Below are positions 1-5,892 of a stretch of 13,154 bases of DNA, piece by piece. Source of the stretch: Deltaproteobacteria bacterium (lineage in GTDB: Bacteria > Desulfobacterota > Desulfomonilia > UBA1062); contig JALNWY010000075.1 of NCBI GenBank assembly GCA_023230665.1, positions 1 to 13,154 of the forward strand, given 5' to 3'. Under the pieces are notes generated by a model that searched no databases, was not told the DNA's origin, and was given only the letters and a program-made list of their open reading frames with translations. Position 1 is the stretch's first letter, and each line of letters starts with the position of its first letter. A program made the translations under genes and the position numbers.

Positions 1-74
1 ACCAGTTCCCGGTCCCCGGTTCGCGGATGCAGGAAATCGATGAAGTCTTCTCCCTCGGCAACTCGCTCAGGGGC
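1..74. other. left-edge non-coding stretch with degenerate heptamer repeat
   Basis: No supported gene. Bases 4-24 read as about three imperfect tandem copies of a GGTTCCC-like heptamer (agttccc, ggtcccc, ggttcgc). On the minus strand the frame of the neighbouring phosphoesterase stays open after its stop and gives plausible residues, but it has no ATG, GTG or TTG start before the window edge. A TTG in another frame has no convincing ribosome binding site. The stretch is most likely the 3' flank of the phosphoesterase gene. Confidence 0.4.
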
Positions 75-1751
75 TCACTCTCCGCTCCCTCCGTTCAGGT
101 GCTGCTTGATCTTTTTTCGGATCGACTCGGGCAGCTTGATGCCGATGGCTCCCAGACGGGCCTCATACTTCTTCAGCGACATCATGTGCGGTGAGGAGGA
201 GGAAAAGATCTTCAGATACGACTGCACGCTTCCTTCCAGCTCTTTTCTGAAGAGCATGTCCTGGTTGAGCATGTCCTCGATGTGCGCGATGACCCGGTAA
301 TTGATAGGCCTGCACATGGACCGGTACGCCACGAACCGCTGGGTGGTCTCGCACTCGTAGTTCTTTTCCCGGATGCTCTTCTCTATGGTGTTGAGGTTGA
401 TGCAGTCCAGGATCTGGAACTCATAGGCGTCGGCGAGCACCTCGCGGATCATGTTCTCTGTCTCCTCCATCTGGATGCACCTGCCCGTGCATTCGCTGCA
501 GGCGCCTTTGCACCTCAGATAGACCACAAAGTCTATGTCCGAGCCCTGCTGCGACACCCCCATGTTCACCGATCCCATCACGTCCATGGCGATATGGCCC
601 TTGATTTTTTCTTCCAGGAGGCGGGCCACCTCTTCGAGCGTGTCGATCCGGTCTTCGGTTTCCGGGGTCTGAAAGGCCCGGAAGAACTTCTTGATCTCGT
701 TGAAGAGCTCGATCTCCGGGATGTGCGAATACTTTTCCACCGCTGTGTCATAGTTCCGTTGATTTATCAGGGCGACAAGGCGCTCTTGATCGATGATCTC
801 TTCGGTCCACACACCGTTTTTGGGGTAGTAGTCGGCCACGTCATAGATCTTTCCGCTGCTGATCTTCCGGAAAATGACTTTGCATACGGCACGGTCCTCG
901 ATCTCGATCTGGTGAAAGAAACCCCCTTCAGACACCTCGCCGTTCACCCGGGTCACCTCGCCGAAGTTGGAGGGGTTGAGGTAGAGGGTGCTGCCCGTGA
1001 ACTGCACGCCCCAGGCATGGTGGGCATGGCCCGTCAGACAGAGCATCACCGGGTTTGTGTCGCAGTAGGTGCGCAGCGAGGGCGAGCCCACCGGCCCCGC
1101 GTACGAGGCCCGGTCGTGTATGCCCCATGCGGGTTGGTGGGCCACGATGATATCGGGTCTGACCGCCCGGAAGTAGCGGAACATTTCGTTTTGCTTCTCG
1201 CTGGCGCCTCTGCCCGCCTGATATTTCACGATATAGCGCTCCGGGATACCGGCCGTCCATACGTCGGCGCCGCCATAGCCGCAGATCTTGAGGCCTTCTT
1301 TGATGAAGCAGTGCAGGTGCAGGTCGTTTCCGTGCAGCGAGGTGAACTTCAGGTCCATGTCGTAATTGCCCGGAAGGCAGTAGATGGGCGAGGTCTGCTT
1401 GGCAAAGAAGATATCCTTGAGCACCTTGTACTTCTGCTGCATCACCCTGCGGGCGCGGATGGTGAGCTGCTGATACCTCGTGCCCATCTCCTGCACCTCC
1501 TCGGAGACATGGGGGTCCTCCAGGAGTTCGTCCACGAAATCCTCGATGAGTACGGCCTCTGCGCCCATCTTTCTGCGCATACCGTGAAAATACGACTGGA
1601 GCTCGTGATAGCGGATGGAGGTGCCCATGTTGTAGAACGGGATGTCGATCAGATCGCCCGCGATGATGTACACGTCGGCTACGGTTTCCAGCAGCAGGCT
1701 CCTGAGCTTTTCGAAGTCGCCGTGGATATCGGTGGCGTAGATGATCTTCAT
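75..1751 (-). CDS. metallophosphoesterase fused to a nucleotidyltransferase domain
   Basis: The 558-residue protein joins two catalytic domains. Residues 1 to about 290 are a calcineurin-like metallophosphoesterase. All the metal-binding blocks are visible: D8-x-H10, G32-D33, G128-N129-x-D131, H205 in VAHQP, and G241-H242-x-H244. A helical, charged insert (about residues 45-118) separates blocks two and three. Residues of about 385-460 carry the pol-beta-type nucleotidyltransferase signature: G393-S394, then D405-x-D407 as the first two carboxylates, with D449 a possible third. A cluster of four cysteines (C414, C418, C421, C425) follows directly. There is no signal peptide, so it is probably cytoplasmic. 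The ATG is preceded by GGAG at a short spacing. Family knowledge predicts a metal-dependent phosphomonoesterase or phosphodiesterase plus transfer of a nucleotide from NTP. The substrates are unknown. It stands alone, 311 bases downstream of the lipoprotein gene. The domain calls are strong; the joint role is not known. Confidence 0.93.
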   Translation of the reverse strand: MKIIYATDIHGDFEKLRSLLLETVADVYIIAGDLIDIPFYNMGTSIRYHELQSYFHGMRRKMGAEAVLIEDFVDELLEDPHVSEEVQEMGTRYQQLTIRARRVMQQKYKVLKDIFFAKQTSPIYCLPGNYDMDLKFTSLHGNDLHLHCFIKEGLKICGYGGADVWTAGIPERYIVKYQAGRGASEKQNEMFRYFRAVRPDIIVAHQPAWGIHDRASYAGPVGSPSLRTYCDTNPVMLCLTGHAHHAWGVQFTGSTLYLNPSNFGEVTRVNGEVSEGGFFHQIEIEDRAVCKVIFRKISSGKIYDVADYYPKNGVWTEEIIDQERLVALINQRNYDTAVEKYSHIPEIELFNEIKKFFRAFQTPETEDRIDTLEEVARLLEEKIKGHIAMDVMGSVNMGVSQQGSDIDFVVYLRCKGACSECTGRCIQMEETENMIREVLADAYEFQILDCINLNTIEKSIREKNYECETTQRFVAYRSMCRPINYRVIAHIEDMLNQDMLFRKELEGSVQSYLKIFSSSSPHMMSLKKYEARLGAIGIKLPESIRKKIKQHLNGGSGE

Positions 1752-2062
1752 GTTTCTCCGGTATCGGCGCTTCTCCGGGGAATGTTAACAGCCGCTTTCC
1801 AGGTATCCCCGGCCGCGGCGCTCCGCTGTTTTTTGAAGATCCTAATCCCTCTTTGCTTGTCGCGCAAGACCTGTTCCACGACAGAGAGCGGATACGCCGC
1901 GGCATGATACGGGGCGGGCCTTTTTGCACTGATTCATTTCGCTGTTCCGCAAGGAGGGAAGCGCGGCGACGTCCTGCGCTTGGGAAAGCACGAGACCCTG
2001 CCGGCAGACACCACCCGGATGAAAGGGGCGGTACTGCCGGCCGGCAAAAGGGCACACCTCAC
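1752..2062. other. intergenic region upstream of the phosphoesterase gene
   Basis: These 311 bases hold no gene I can support; the frames crossing them are out-of-frame extensions of neighbours. Two GC-rich perfect palindromes sit at the Slp-proximal end: CTGCCGGCAG at 1998-2007 and TGCCGGCCGGCA at 2035-2046. They lie just downstream of the lipoprotein stop, but neither has a following T-run on the minus strand, so they are not classic terminators. A weak minus-strand promoter candidate for the phosphoesterase is TTGCGC (1862-1867), 17 bases, TAGGAT (1839-1844). Confidence 0.4.
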
Positions 2063-2614
2063 TCAGGGGCCCCACAGGGGTCGGTAGAAGGGGTCGTAGA
2101 ACGGATAGTACGGATAATACGGGTAGGTGGCCGGATAGGAGTAATACTCCCTGTAGCCTCGTTCTCTGTGCGGCCACAAGACATGGTTGGTCATGGAGAC
2201 CACCGGATAGGGATACTCGTACTCGCCGATGGTCCTGAATTCTATTCCATTGATCATGCCCACGACCGTGACCTTCCGGCCCCGGGAGTAGACGGCCGGA
2301 TCGAGGAAGCGCTCGCTCACGGCCAGAAAACGTCCGCCGGTGGCATCTCCCTCCATGGGTTCGCAGCCGCTTCCCAGAGGCCTTTCGAGTATTTCGATCA
2401 TGGTTCCCTCTCTTTGCGGGTTTGTGTCCAGAATGGTGCCTCCCCAGAGCACGCGACAGCCTTCATAGGCCTGGGGGTTCCCGATCACCAAGGGCAGCAT
2501 GACCGATTCGTCAACACCTTCTCTTAAGTCCCGGCACAACGAGGACGCACACGAAGAGGTAAGGAGGAGTGTTGAGAACAGCAGTGCGATCGCAAGAAAT
2601 CTTCGGGTCTTCAT
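2063..2614 (-). CDS. Slp-family outer membrane lipoprotein
   Basis: The 183-residue protein is predicted to be lipid-anchored. It has a short basic start (MKTRRF), a hydrophobic core, then LLLTSSC with the presumed lipidated cysteine at residue 22. The lipobox is acceptable but not ideal (serine at -1). Slp-family marks follow in order: LWGG near 56-59, GGRFLAV at 93-99, GRKVTVVG at 112-119 and a YPYPVVS block near 134-140. In enterobacteria, Slp is a starvation- or stress-inducible outer membrane lipoprotein of unclear function. The last 28 residues are unusually rich in tyrosine and proline. This ATG was chosen because a GGAGG lies at a good distance before it. An upstream in-frame ATG at 2642-2644 would add ten residues and push the cysteine to 32, and it lacks a comparable site. 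A promoter candidate lies at 2653-2680. Confidence 0.88.
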   Translation of the reverse strand: MKTRRFLAIALLFSTLLLTSSCASSLCRDLREGVDESVMLPLVIGNPQAYEGCRVLWGGTILDTNPQREGTMIEILERPLGSGCEPMEGDATGGRFLAVSERFLDPAVYSRGRKVTVVGMINGIEFRTIGEYEYPYPVVSMTNHVLWPHRERGYREYYSYPATYPYYPYYPFYDPFYRPLWGP

Positions 2615-2652
2615 GGCAGAGCCCTCCATTGCGGTTAGTTTCATGAAGACTC

Positions 2653-2680
2653 ATCATACGCACGCCCTTGAACGAATCAA
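2653..2680 (-). promoter_or_regulatory. candidate sigma70-type promoter of the Slp gene
   Basis: Read on the minus strand, TTGATT (2675-2680; four of six consensus bases) is followed after 16 bases by TATGAT (2653-2658; five of six). This would start transcription near 2646 and give a leader of about 30 bases ending at the GGAGG-preceded ATG. The -35 element and spacer fall inside the inverted repeat at 2660-2687. It is predicted from sequence only. Confidence 0.45.
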
Positions 2681-2687
2681 GGCGTGC
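2660..2687 (-). repeat. inverted repeat / hairpin between HAD and Slp genes
   Basis: The 28-base element has 7-base arms (GCACGCC and GGCGTGC). Next come a one-base bulge and a further 4 base pairs (TTGA with TCAA) around a 5-base loop. It lies 22 bases past the HAD gene stop on the same strand, but no T-run follows, so it is a poor intrinsic terminator. Because it overlaps the -35 element and spacer of the candidate Slp promoter, it could equally be an operator. Either role is an inference. Confidence 0.5.
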
Positions 2688-2709
2688 AGGCCCCGACAAT
2701 ACGGCGCGC

Positions 2710-3372
2710 TCACCGGTGAGTGAGAATGGGCCACCCTCTGTTTGCGGCAACCTGTCTGAGCCGCTTCGTGGGCTCCACGGCACGCGGGTTGCCCACTATC
2801 TCCAGCAGGGGGATATCCGAATGATGGTCCCCATAGGCATACGAGCGGGCGAGGTCGATTCCCAGCCTTTGCGCGAGCTCGGCGGCCGCCTTCTTCTTGG
2901 TTTTGCCGGCGCATACCTCGCCATGAGGCTTTCCGGTGAGCAGGCCGCCTCTGCCCACTTTCAGATCAGTACAGACAAGGTGGTCGAACCGCAAGTCCTC
3001 GGCCACGGGCCTGAGCAGATACCGTATGCCGGCTGAGATCAGCACAAGGGCATGGCCCTGTTCCTTGTGCTCCTGCGCGCGCGAGACGATATTCGGCGCC
3101 AGGTGGGGTTTGATGATCTGGTGATAATACTCGGTTGCCCCTGCCTCGAATGGCGCGAGATTCTTGTTTTTATAGAACGAGAGGAGCAGGTTCGCCATTG
3201 CGGTCTCGGTCACCAGGTTGCGCTGGTAAAACCAGTTGGCGATGACGACCTTCAGAACATACCCCAGAGACACCTGGCCCATGTCCCAGAGATACCGGAT
3301 GCCGAGCTTTGGGCTGTTCTCGATCAGAAGCGTGCGGTCGAAATCGAAAAAAGCAGCTGTTTTCCCAGCCAT
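2710..3372 (-). CDS. HAD-superfamily hydrolase, subfamily IB (phosphoserine phosphatase-like)
   Basis: This 220-residue cytoplasmic phosphatase-type enzyme has all four HAD motifs. Motif I is FDFDRT, with nucleophile D10 and general acid/base D12. Motif II is S113 in LVLISAG. Motif III is K157 in a lysine-rich run. Motif IV is GDHHSD, with D182 and D186. The helical cap after motif I and the C-terminal pattern (VGNPRAVEPTKRLR, then GWPIL) are typical of the IB group that resembles phosphoserine phosphatase and glycerol-3-phosphate phosphatases. Family knowledge predicts Mg-dependent phosphate ester hydrolysis through an aspartyl-phosphate. The substrate cannot be told from sequence. The length is normal for the group. 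GAGG lies about six bases before the ATG. It is transcribed away from the MORN gene and heads the leftward group. Confidence 0.92.
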   Translation of the reverse strand: MAGKTAAFFDFDRTLLIENSPKLGIRYLWDMGQVSLGYVLKVVIANWFYQRNLVTETAMANLLLSFYKNKNLAPFEAGATEYYHQIIKPHLAPNIVSRAQEHKEQGHALVLISAGIRYLLRPVAEDLRFDHLVCTDLKVGRGGLLTGKPHGEVCAGKTKKKAAAELAQRLGIDLARSYAYGDHHSDIPLLEIVGNPRAVEPTKRLRQVAANRGWPILTHR

Positions 3373-3400
3373 ATTTTCCTCTTCACTCCTTGTCCTGCAG

Positions 3401-3432
3401 AGTATAATATGGACAAGCCGAAGTCAAAGCAA
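3401..3432 (-). promoter_or_regulatory. candidate promoter of the HAD hydrolase gene
   Basis: On the minus strand, TTGCTT (3427-3432) is followed after 17 bases by TATTAT (3404-3409). An overlapping alternative is TTGACT (3422-3427), 15 bases, TATACT (3401-3406), with better hexamers but a short spacer. Either places the start about 20 bases before the gene's ribosome binding site. The AT-rich -10 region stands out in GC-rich DNA. Sequence prediction only. Confidence 0.45.
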
Positions 3433-3470
3433 GGCAGCCTTCTTTTTTTAAGGAGCGATAAGGACGTGCA

Positions 3471-3499
3471 TTGTACGCTCTCGGATGGCATGCTGTAAT
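3471..3499 (+). promoter_or_regulatory. weak candidate promoter of the MORN gene
   Basis: TTGTAC (3471-3476) is followed after exactly 17 bases by TGTAAT (3494-3499; five of six -10 consensus bases). The -35 is poor. It would leave a leader of about 85 bases. A direct repeat TGGCATGC (3486-3493 and 3525-3532) flanks the predicted start. Confidence 0.25.
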
Positions 3500-3591
3500 G
3501 GGTATGAGTATTGCAATTCTCTTGTGGCATGCGTCAGGAGGATGATCCGACCGCCTGCCTTTAAAGAAGATGTGAGAAAGGGGGAGCAAAG

Positions 3592-4440
3592 ATGGGGCTG
3601 ATGTCGATGAGATCGAGGATCAAGGCGGCACTGGTGCTGCTGGCAGGGTGCCTGCTGTTGTCTCCGGTCCTCGCGCGCGCCGGCAATGAGGGGTGCGCCC
3701 AGGGCGATTGCATGAACGGCTCGGGCACCTATGTGTTCGATGACGGATCAAAGTATATCGGTGAGTTCCAAAAGGGAATACCCCATGGAAAAGGCAGGTA
3801 TTACGCCGCGGACGGCATGTTCTACTCCGGGGAGTACGAGCAGGGGAAAAAGAACGGAATAGGCAGGATCACCTATCCCGACGGGCGCCTCTACGAGGGG
3901 TGTTTCAAGGAAAACCAGCTCCACGGCACAGGCACGTACCGCTATGGGGACGGAACCGTATACAAGGGCGAGTTCCGAGAAAACATGTGGCACGGCCAGG
4001 GGGTGCTGACACTGCCCGGCGGCCGGATGTACGAGGGCGGGTTTCAGGACAACAGGAGGCACGGCACCGGCAAGTTCACCTTCAGGGAAGGCGAGGTCTA
4101 CGAGGGCGGGTATGTCCAGGACCAAATGGAGGGCAGGGGGGTCTACACCTTTCCCGACGGGTCCCGGTACGAGGGTGATTTCCTCAACGACGCCTACGAA
4201 GGCTCTGGCACCTTTTTCTTTTCAGACGGCCGCGTCTACACGGGCCTGTTCAAGGGAGACAAACCTCACGGCGCCGGCACGATCACCTATCCAGACGGAA
4301 CGAGCGAAGAGCGTGAATATGTGCTGGGCGAGCCGGTGGAGGTCCAGACGCCGTGCGATGAGGCAGAGAGGGGAGAAGTTGAGGCAGTGGTGGAAGAAGA
4401 TGCGGCCCGGGAGCAGCCCGAGGACGCGAAAAAGTTTTAG
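3592..4440 (+). CDS. exported MORN-repeat protein
   Basis: The 282-residue protein starts with a basic stretch and a hydrophobic segment (about residues 11-28) ending LARA, a good signal peptidase I site after A30. A lipobox-like LAGC at 17-20 lies inside the hydrophobic core, so lipidation cannot be excluded. Residues 55-238 are eight consecutive MORN repeats of exactly 23 residues, each starting Y-x-G and carrying the HG-x-G and DG landmarks. A partial repeat (NGSGTYVFDDG) precedes them, and a pair of cysteines (C35, C40) lies just after the signal. The tail from about 245 is acidic, rich in E, D and A. MORN repeats form an elongated beta-hairpin array, which in other proteins contacts membranes or other proteins; no catalytic domain is present. 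The ATG has GGGGGAG about five bases upstream. The gene is monocistronic and converges on the YihY gene. Confidence 0.9.
   Translation: MGLMSMRSRIKAALVLLAGCLLLSPVLARAGNEGCAQGDCMNGSGTYVFDDGSKYIGEFQKGIPHGKGRYYAADGMFYSGEYEQGKKNGIGRITYPDGRLYEGCFKENQLHGTGTYRYGDGTVYKGEFRENMWHGQGVLTLPGGRMYEGGFQDNRRHGTGKFTFREGEVYEGGYVQDQMEGRGVYTFPDGSRYEGDFLNDAYEGSGTFFFSDGRVYTGLFKGDKPHGAGTITYPDGTSEEREYVLGEPVEVQTPCDEAERGEVEAVVEEDAAREQPEDAKKF
3754..4305 (+). repeat. eight tandem 69-bp MORN-coding repeats
   Basis: The segment encodes residues 55-238 of the MORN protein. The eight repeat starts are at residues 55, 78, 101, 124, 147, 170, 193 and 216, an exact 23-codon period with no insertion or deletion. The DNA copies are diverged, so this is a protein-level repeat and not a recent DNA expansion. 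Confidence 0.9.
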
Positions 4441-4444
4441 CCTG

Positions 4445-4470
4445 CCCGGCAGGGGTGCCTGCCTTGCGGG
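4445..4470. terminator. possible bidirectional terminator between converging genes
   Basis: An imperfect hairpin lies in the 55-base gap between the converging MORN and YihY genes. CCCG pairs with CGGG and GCAGG with CCTGC, with a CTT bulge on the 3' side and a four-base loop. On the minus strand it is followed within a few bases by CTAAAACTTTTT, a modest T-run that lies inside the MORN reading frame. On the plus strand a TTTTT comes about 20 bases later. The position favours a shared terminator, but the structure is not ideal. Confidence 0.35.
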
Positions 4471-4495
4471 GGAAGTGATTGCAAAATCGTATTTT

Positions 4496-5830
4496 TCAGA
4501 TATCTTTCAGTAATCTGTTCTCCGGAGATGTCTCCATTGCCTGAATAAACGAGGTCAAGGCCCGGGAGATGCTGATGAACGATTCATCTCTGACTACCGG
4601 TATCGAATCCTCGCCTCTTTTTTCGAGCGACTCGATCACGAACGAAATGCTGATCTCGTTGACGGAGCGGGCTGGCTGGTAGATGTTCTGCTTGTGTTCG
4701 GGCAGGGGGATCACCGTCAGCAGGGACGCCCTCGCGAGCTCGGTGAGGATGTCGTGGGTCAGGCGGAGGGGAATCTCCAGATCCTCGGATATCCGCCCCC
4801 CGCTTAAGGGGGGATTCCCCTGCGAGAAGTTTCTCACGATGCAGTGCATGATCTGCAGGCTCAAAAGCCTCTTGAACGAACGGCTGATCCGCCGGGTATC
4901 CGGGGCGAACTCAAAGGACTTTTCGTTCTGGTGCGCATACGAGACCTCCACCCCGAACAGCACGATGTACCAGCTGAGCTGCAGCCACACCAGGAACAGG
5001 GGCAGGGCTGCGAAGCTCCCGTAGATGGCGTTGTAACGCGCCACTCCGATCTGGAAATAGATATAAGCCGCCTGCACCAGGACAAAGACCGTCCCGGCAA
5101 CCACGCCGGCAAGGATGCCTGAGGAGAAGCGCACCTGGGTATTGGGCAGGAAGATGAATACAAAGGAGAACAGCATCCAGATGAGCACATACGGGATGAT
5201 CCGGACGACCAGGGCGATGAGGGGAGAGATGTAGCCCAGCAGGCCGAAGGCCTCCATGAGCTCGTTGATCTGGGCGATGACGAGCACGGTGACGCTGCTC
5301 GCCATAACGAACAGCAGCGGCGAGATGAGCGTGATGGCAAGATAGTCGGTGATCTTTCTGCTGATGGACCGCGACTGCCGTATCTCCCAGATATGGTTGA
5401 ACGAGTCTTCCGCTGAGCCCAGGATGCTGATGACCGACCAGATGAGAAATGCCGCCCCCACCCCGGCGATGATGCCGCCGCTGGTGTTCTCCAGGAGGTT
5501 GCGCGAGAACCCCACCAGGCGGGTGACCACCTCCTCCTGCCCGGCGAGCTGCTCAATGATCAGGTTCTCCAGCTTTCCCTGAAGGCCGAACCCCTTGGCC
5601 ACGGCAAAGGTCATTGCCAGGACCGGCACGACGGAAAGCAGGGAAAAAAAGGTGAGCGATGAGGCCCGCAAGGGGCACAGGTCGCTGAAGAACTTCTGAA
5701 ATGCGGCGAGAAAGATCCGGAGATACCGGATGAAAAATCTTTTCCACCTGGCCGTTTTATCCAGCCGGATCCGCCAGATATCTGTTCTGAAAAAGCCCAT
5801 GATTCTTGGTACTGCATCGAATACGGCCAT
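4496..5830 (-). CDS. YihY/BrkB-family (UPF0761) inner membrane protein with winged-helix-like C-terminal domain
   Basis: From this ATG the protein has 444 residues, well above the roughly 290 of E. coli YihY. Residues of about 35-300 form the family's membrane core with about six hydrophobic segments. Hallmarks are ASSLTFFSLLSVVPVL near the start of the core, IWSVISILG, and YGSFAALPLFLVWLQ then VLFGVEVSYA at its end. The family was once called ribonuclease BN by mistake and its function is unsettled. Residues of about 310-405 are soluble and have the helix pattern of a winged helix-turn-helix of the Rrf2 kind (ISEDLEIP, then ILTELARASLL, then IYQPAR). The chosen ATG has GAGGA seven bases upstream. 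A GTG at 5894-5896 would add 22 residues and overlap the upstream stop as GTGA, but its site is weak and the added residues do not look like the family. It is the second gene of an operon with the DUF748 gene. Confidence 0.88.
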   Translation of the reverse strand: MAVFDAVPRIMGFFRTDIWRIRLDKTARWKRFFIRYLRIFLAAFQKFFSDLCPLRASSLTFFSLLSVVPVLAMTFAVAKGFGLQGKLENLIIEQLAGQEEVVTRLVGFSRNLLENTSGGIIAGVGAAFLIWSVISILGSAEDSFNHIWEIRQSRSISRKITDYLAITLISPLLFVMASSVTVLVIAQINELMEAFGLLGYISPLIALVVRIIPYVLIWMLFSFVFIFLPNTQVRFSSGILAGVVAGTVFVLVQAAYIYFQIGVARYNAIYGSFAALPLFLVWLQLSWYIVLFGVEVSYAHQNEKSFEFAPDTRRISRSFKRLLSLQIMHCIVRNFSQGNPPLSGGRISEDLEIPLRLTHDILTELARASLLTVIPLPEHKQNIYQPARSVNEISISFVIESLEKRGEDSIPVVRDESFISISRALTSFIQAMETSPENRLLKDI

Positions 5831-5870
5831 ACTGTGTCCTCGCGATTCATCCACTTTCGAGCCCCTGTGG

Positions 5871-5889
5871 GCCTCCCTGGCCGGGAGGC
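5871..5889 (-). repeat. perfect hairpin between DUF748 and YihY genes
   Basis: On the minus strand GCCTCCC pairs perfectly with GGGAGGC around a five-base loop (GGCCA), beginning three bases after the DUF748 stop codon. No T-run follows, so full termination is unlikely. It could protect the upstream message or tune readthrough into the YihY gene. It would lie inside coding sequence if the GTG start of YihY were used. Confidence 0.5.
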
Positions 5890-5892
5890 GGC

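Noticed and set aside
282..1907. A 541-codon plus-strand open frame opposite the phosphoesterase gene
   Set aside because: It lies entirely antisense to a protein with complete catalytic motifs, shows no recognisable domain, and is rich in the residues expected from reading GC-rich codons backwards.
928..2055. A long minus-strand frame covering the gap upstream of the phosphoesterase
   Set aside because: It runs out of frame through the phosphoesterase gene with low-complexity P, R and G content and no domain.
2661..2690. Intrinsic terminator for the HAD gene
   Set aside because: The hairpin is strong, but no T-run follows on the minus strand, so it is listed as an inverted repeat.
3542..3601. 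A 19-codon open frame after an AGGAGG, ending over the MORN start region
   Set aside because: The AGGAGG touches the ATG with no spacer, which does not allow normal initiation, and the peptide shows no leader-peptide codon bias.
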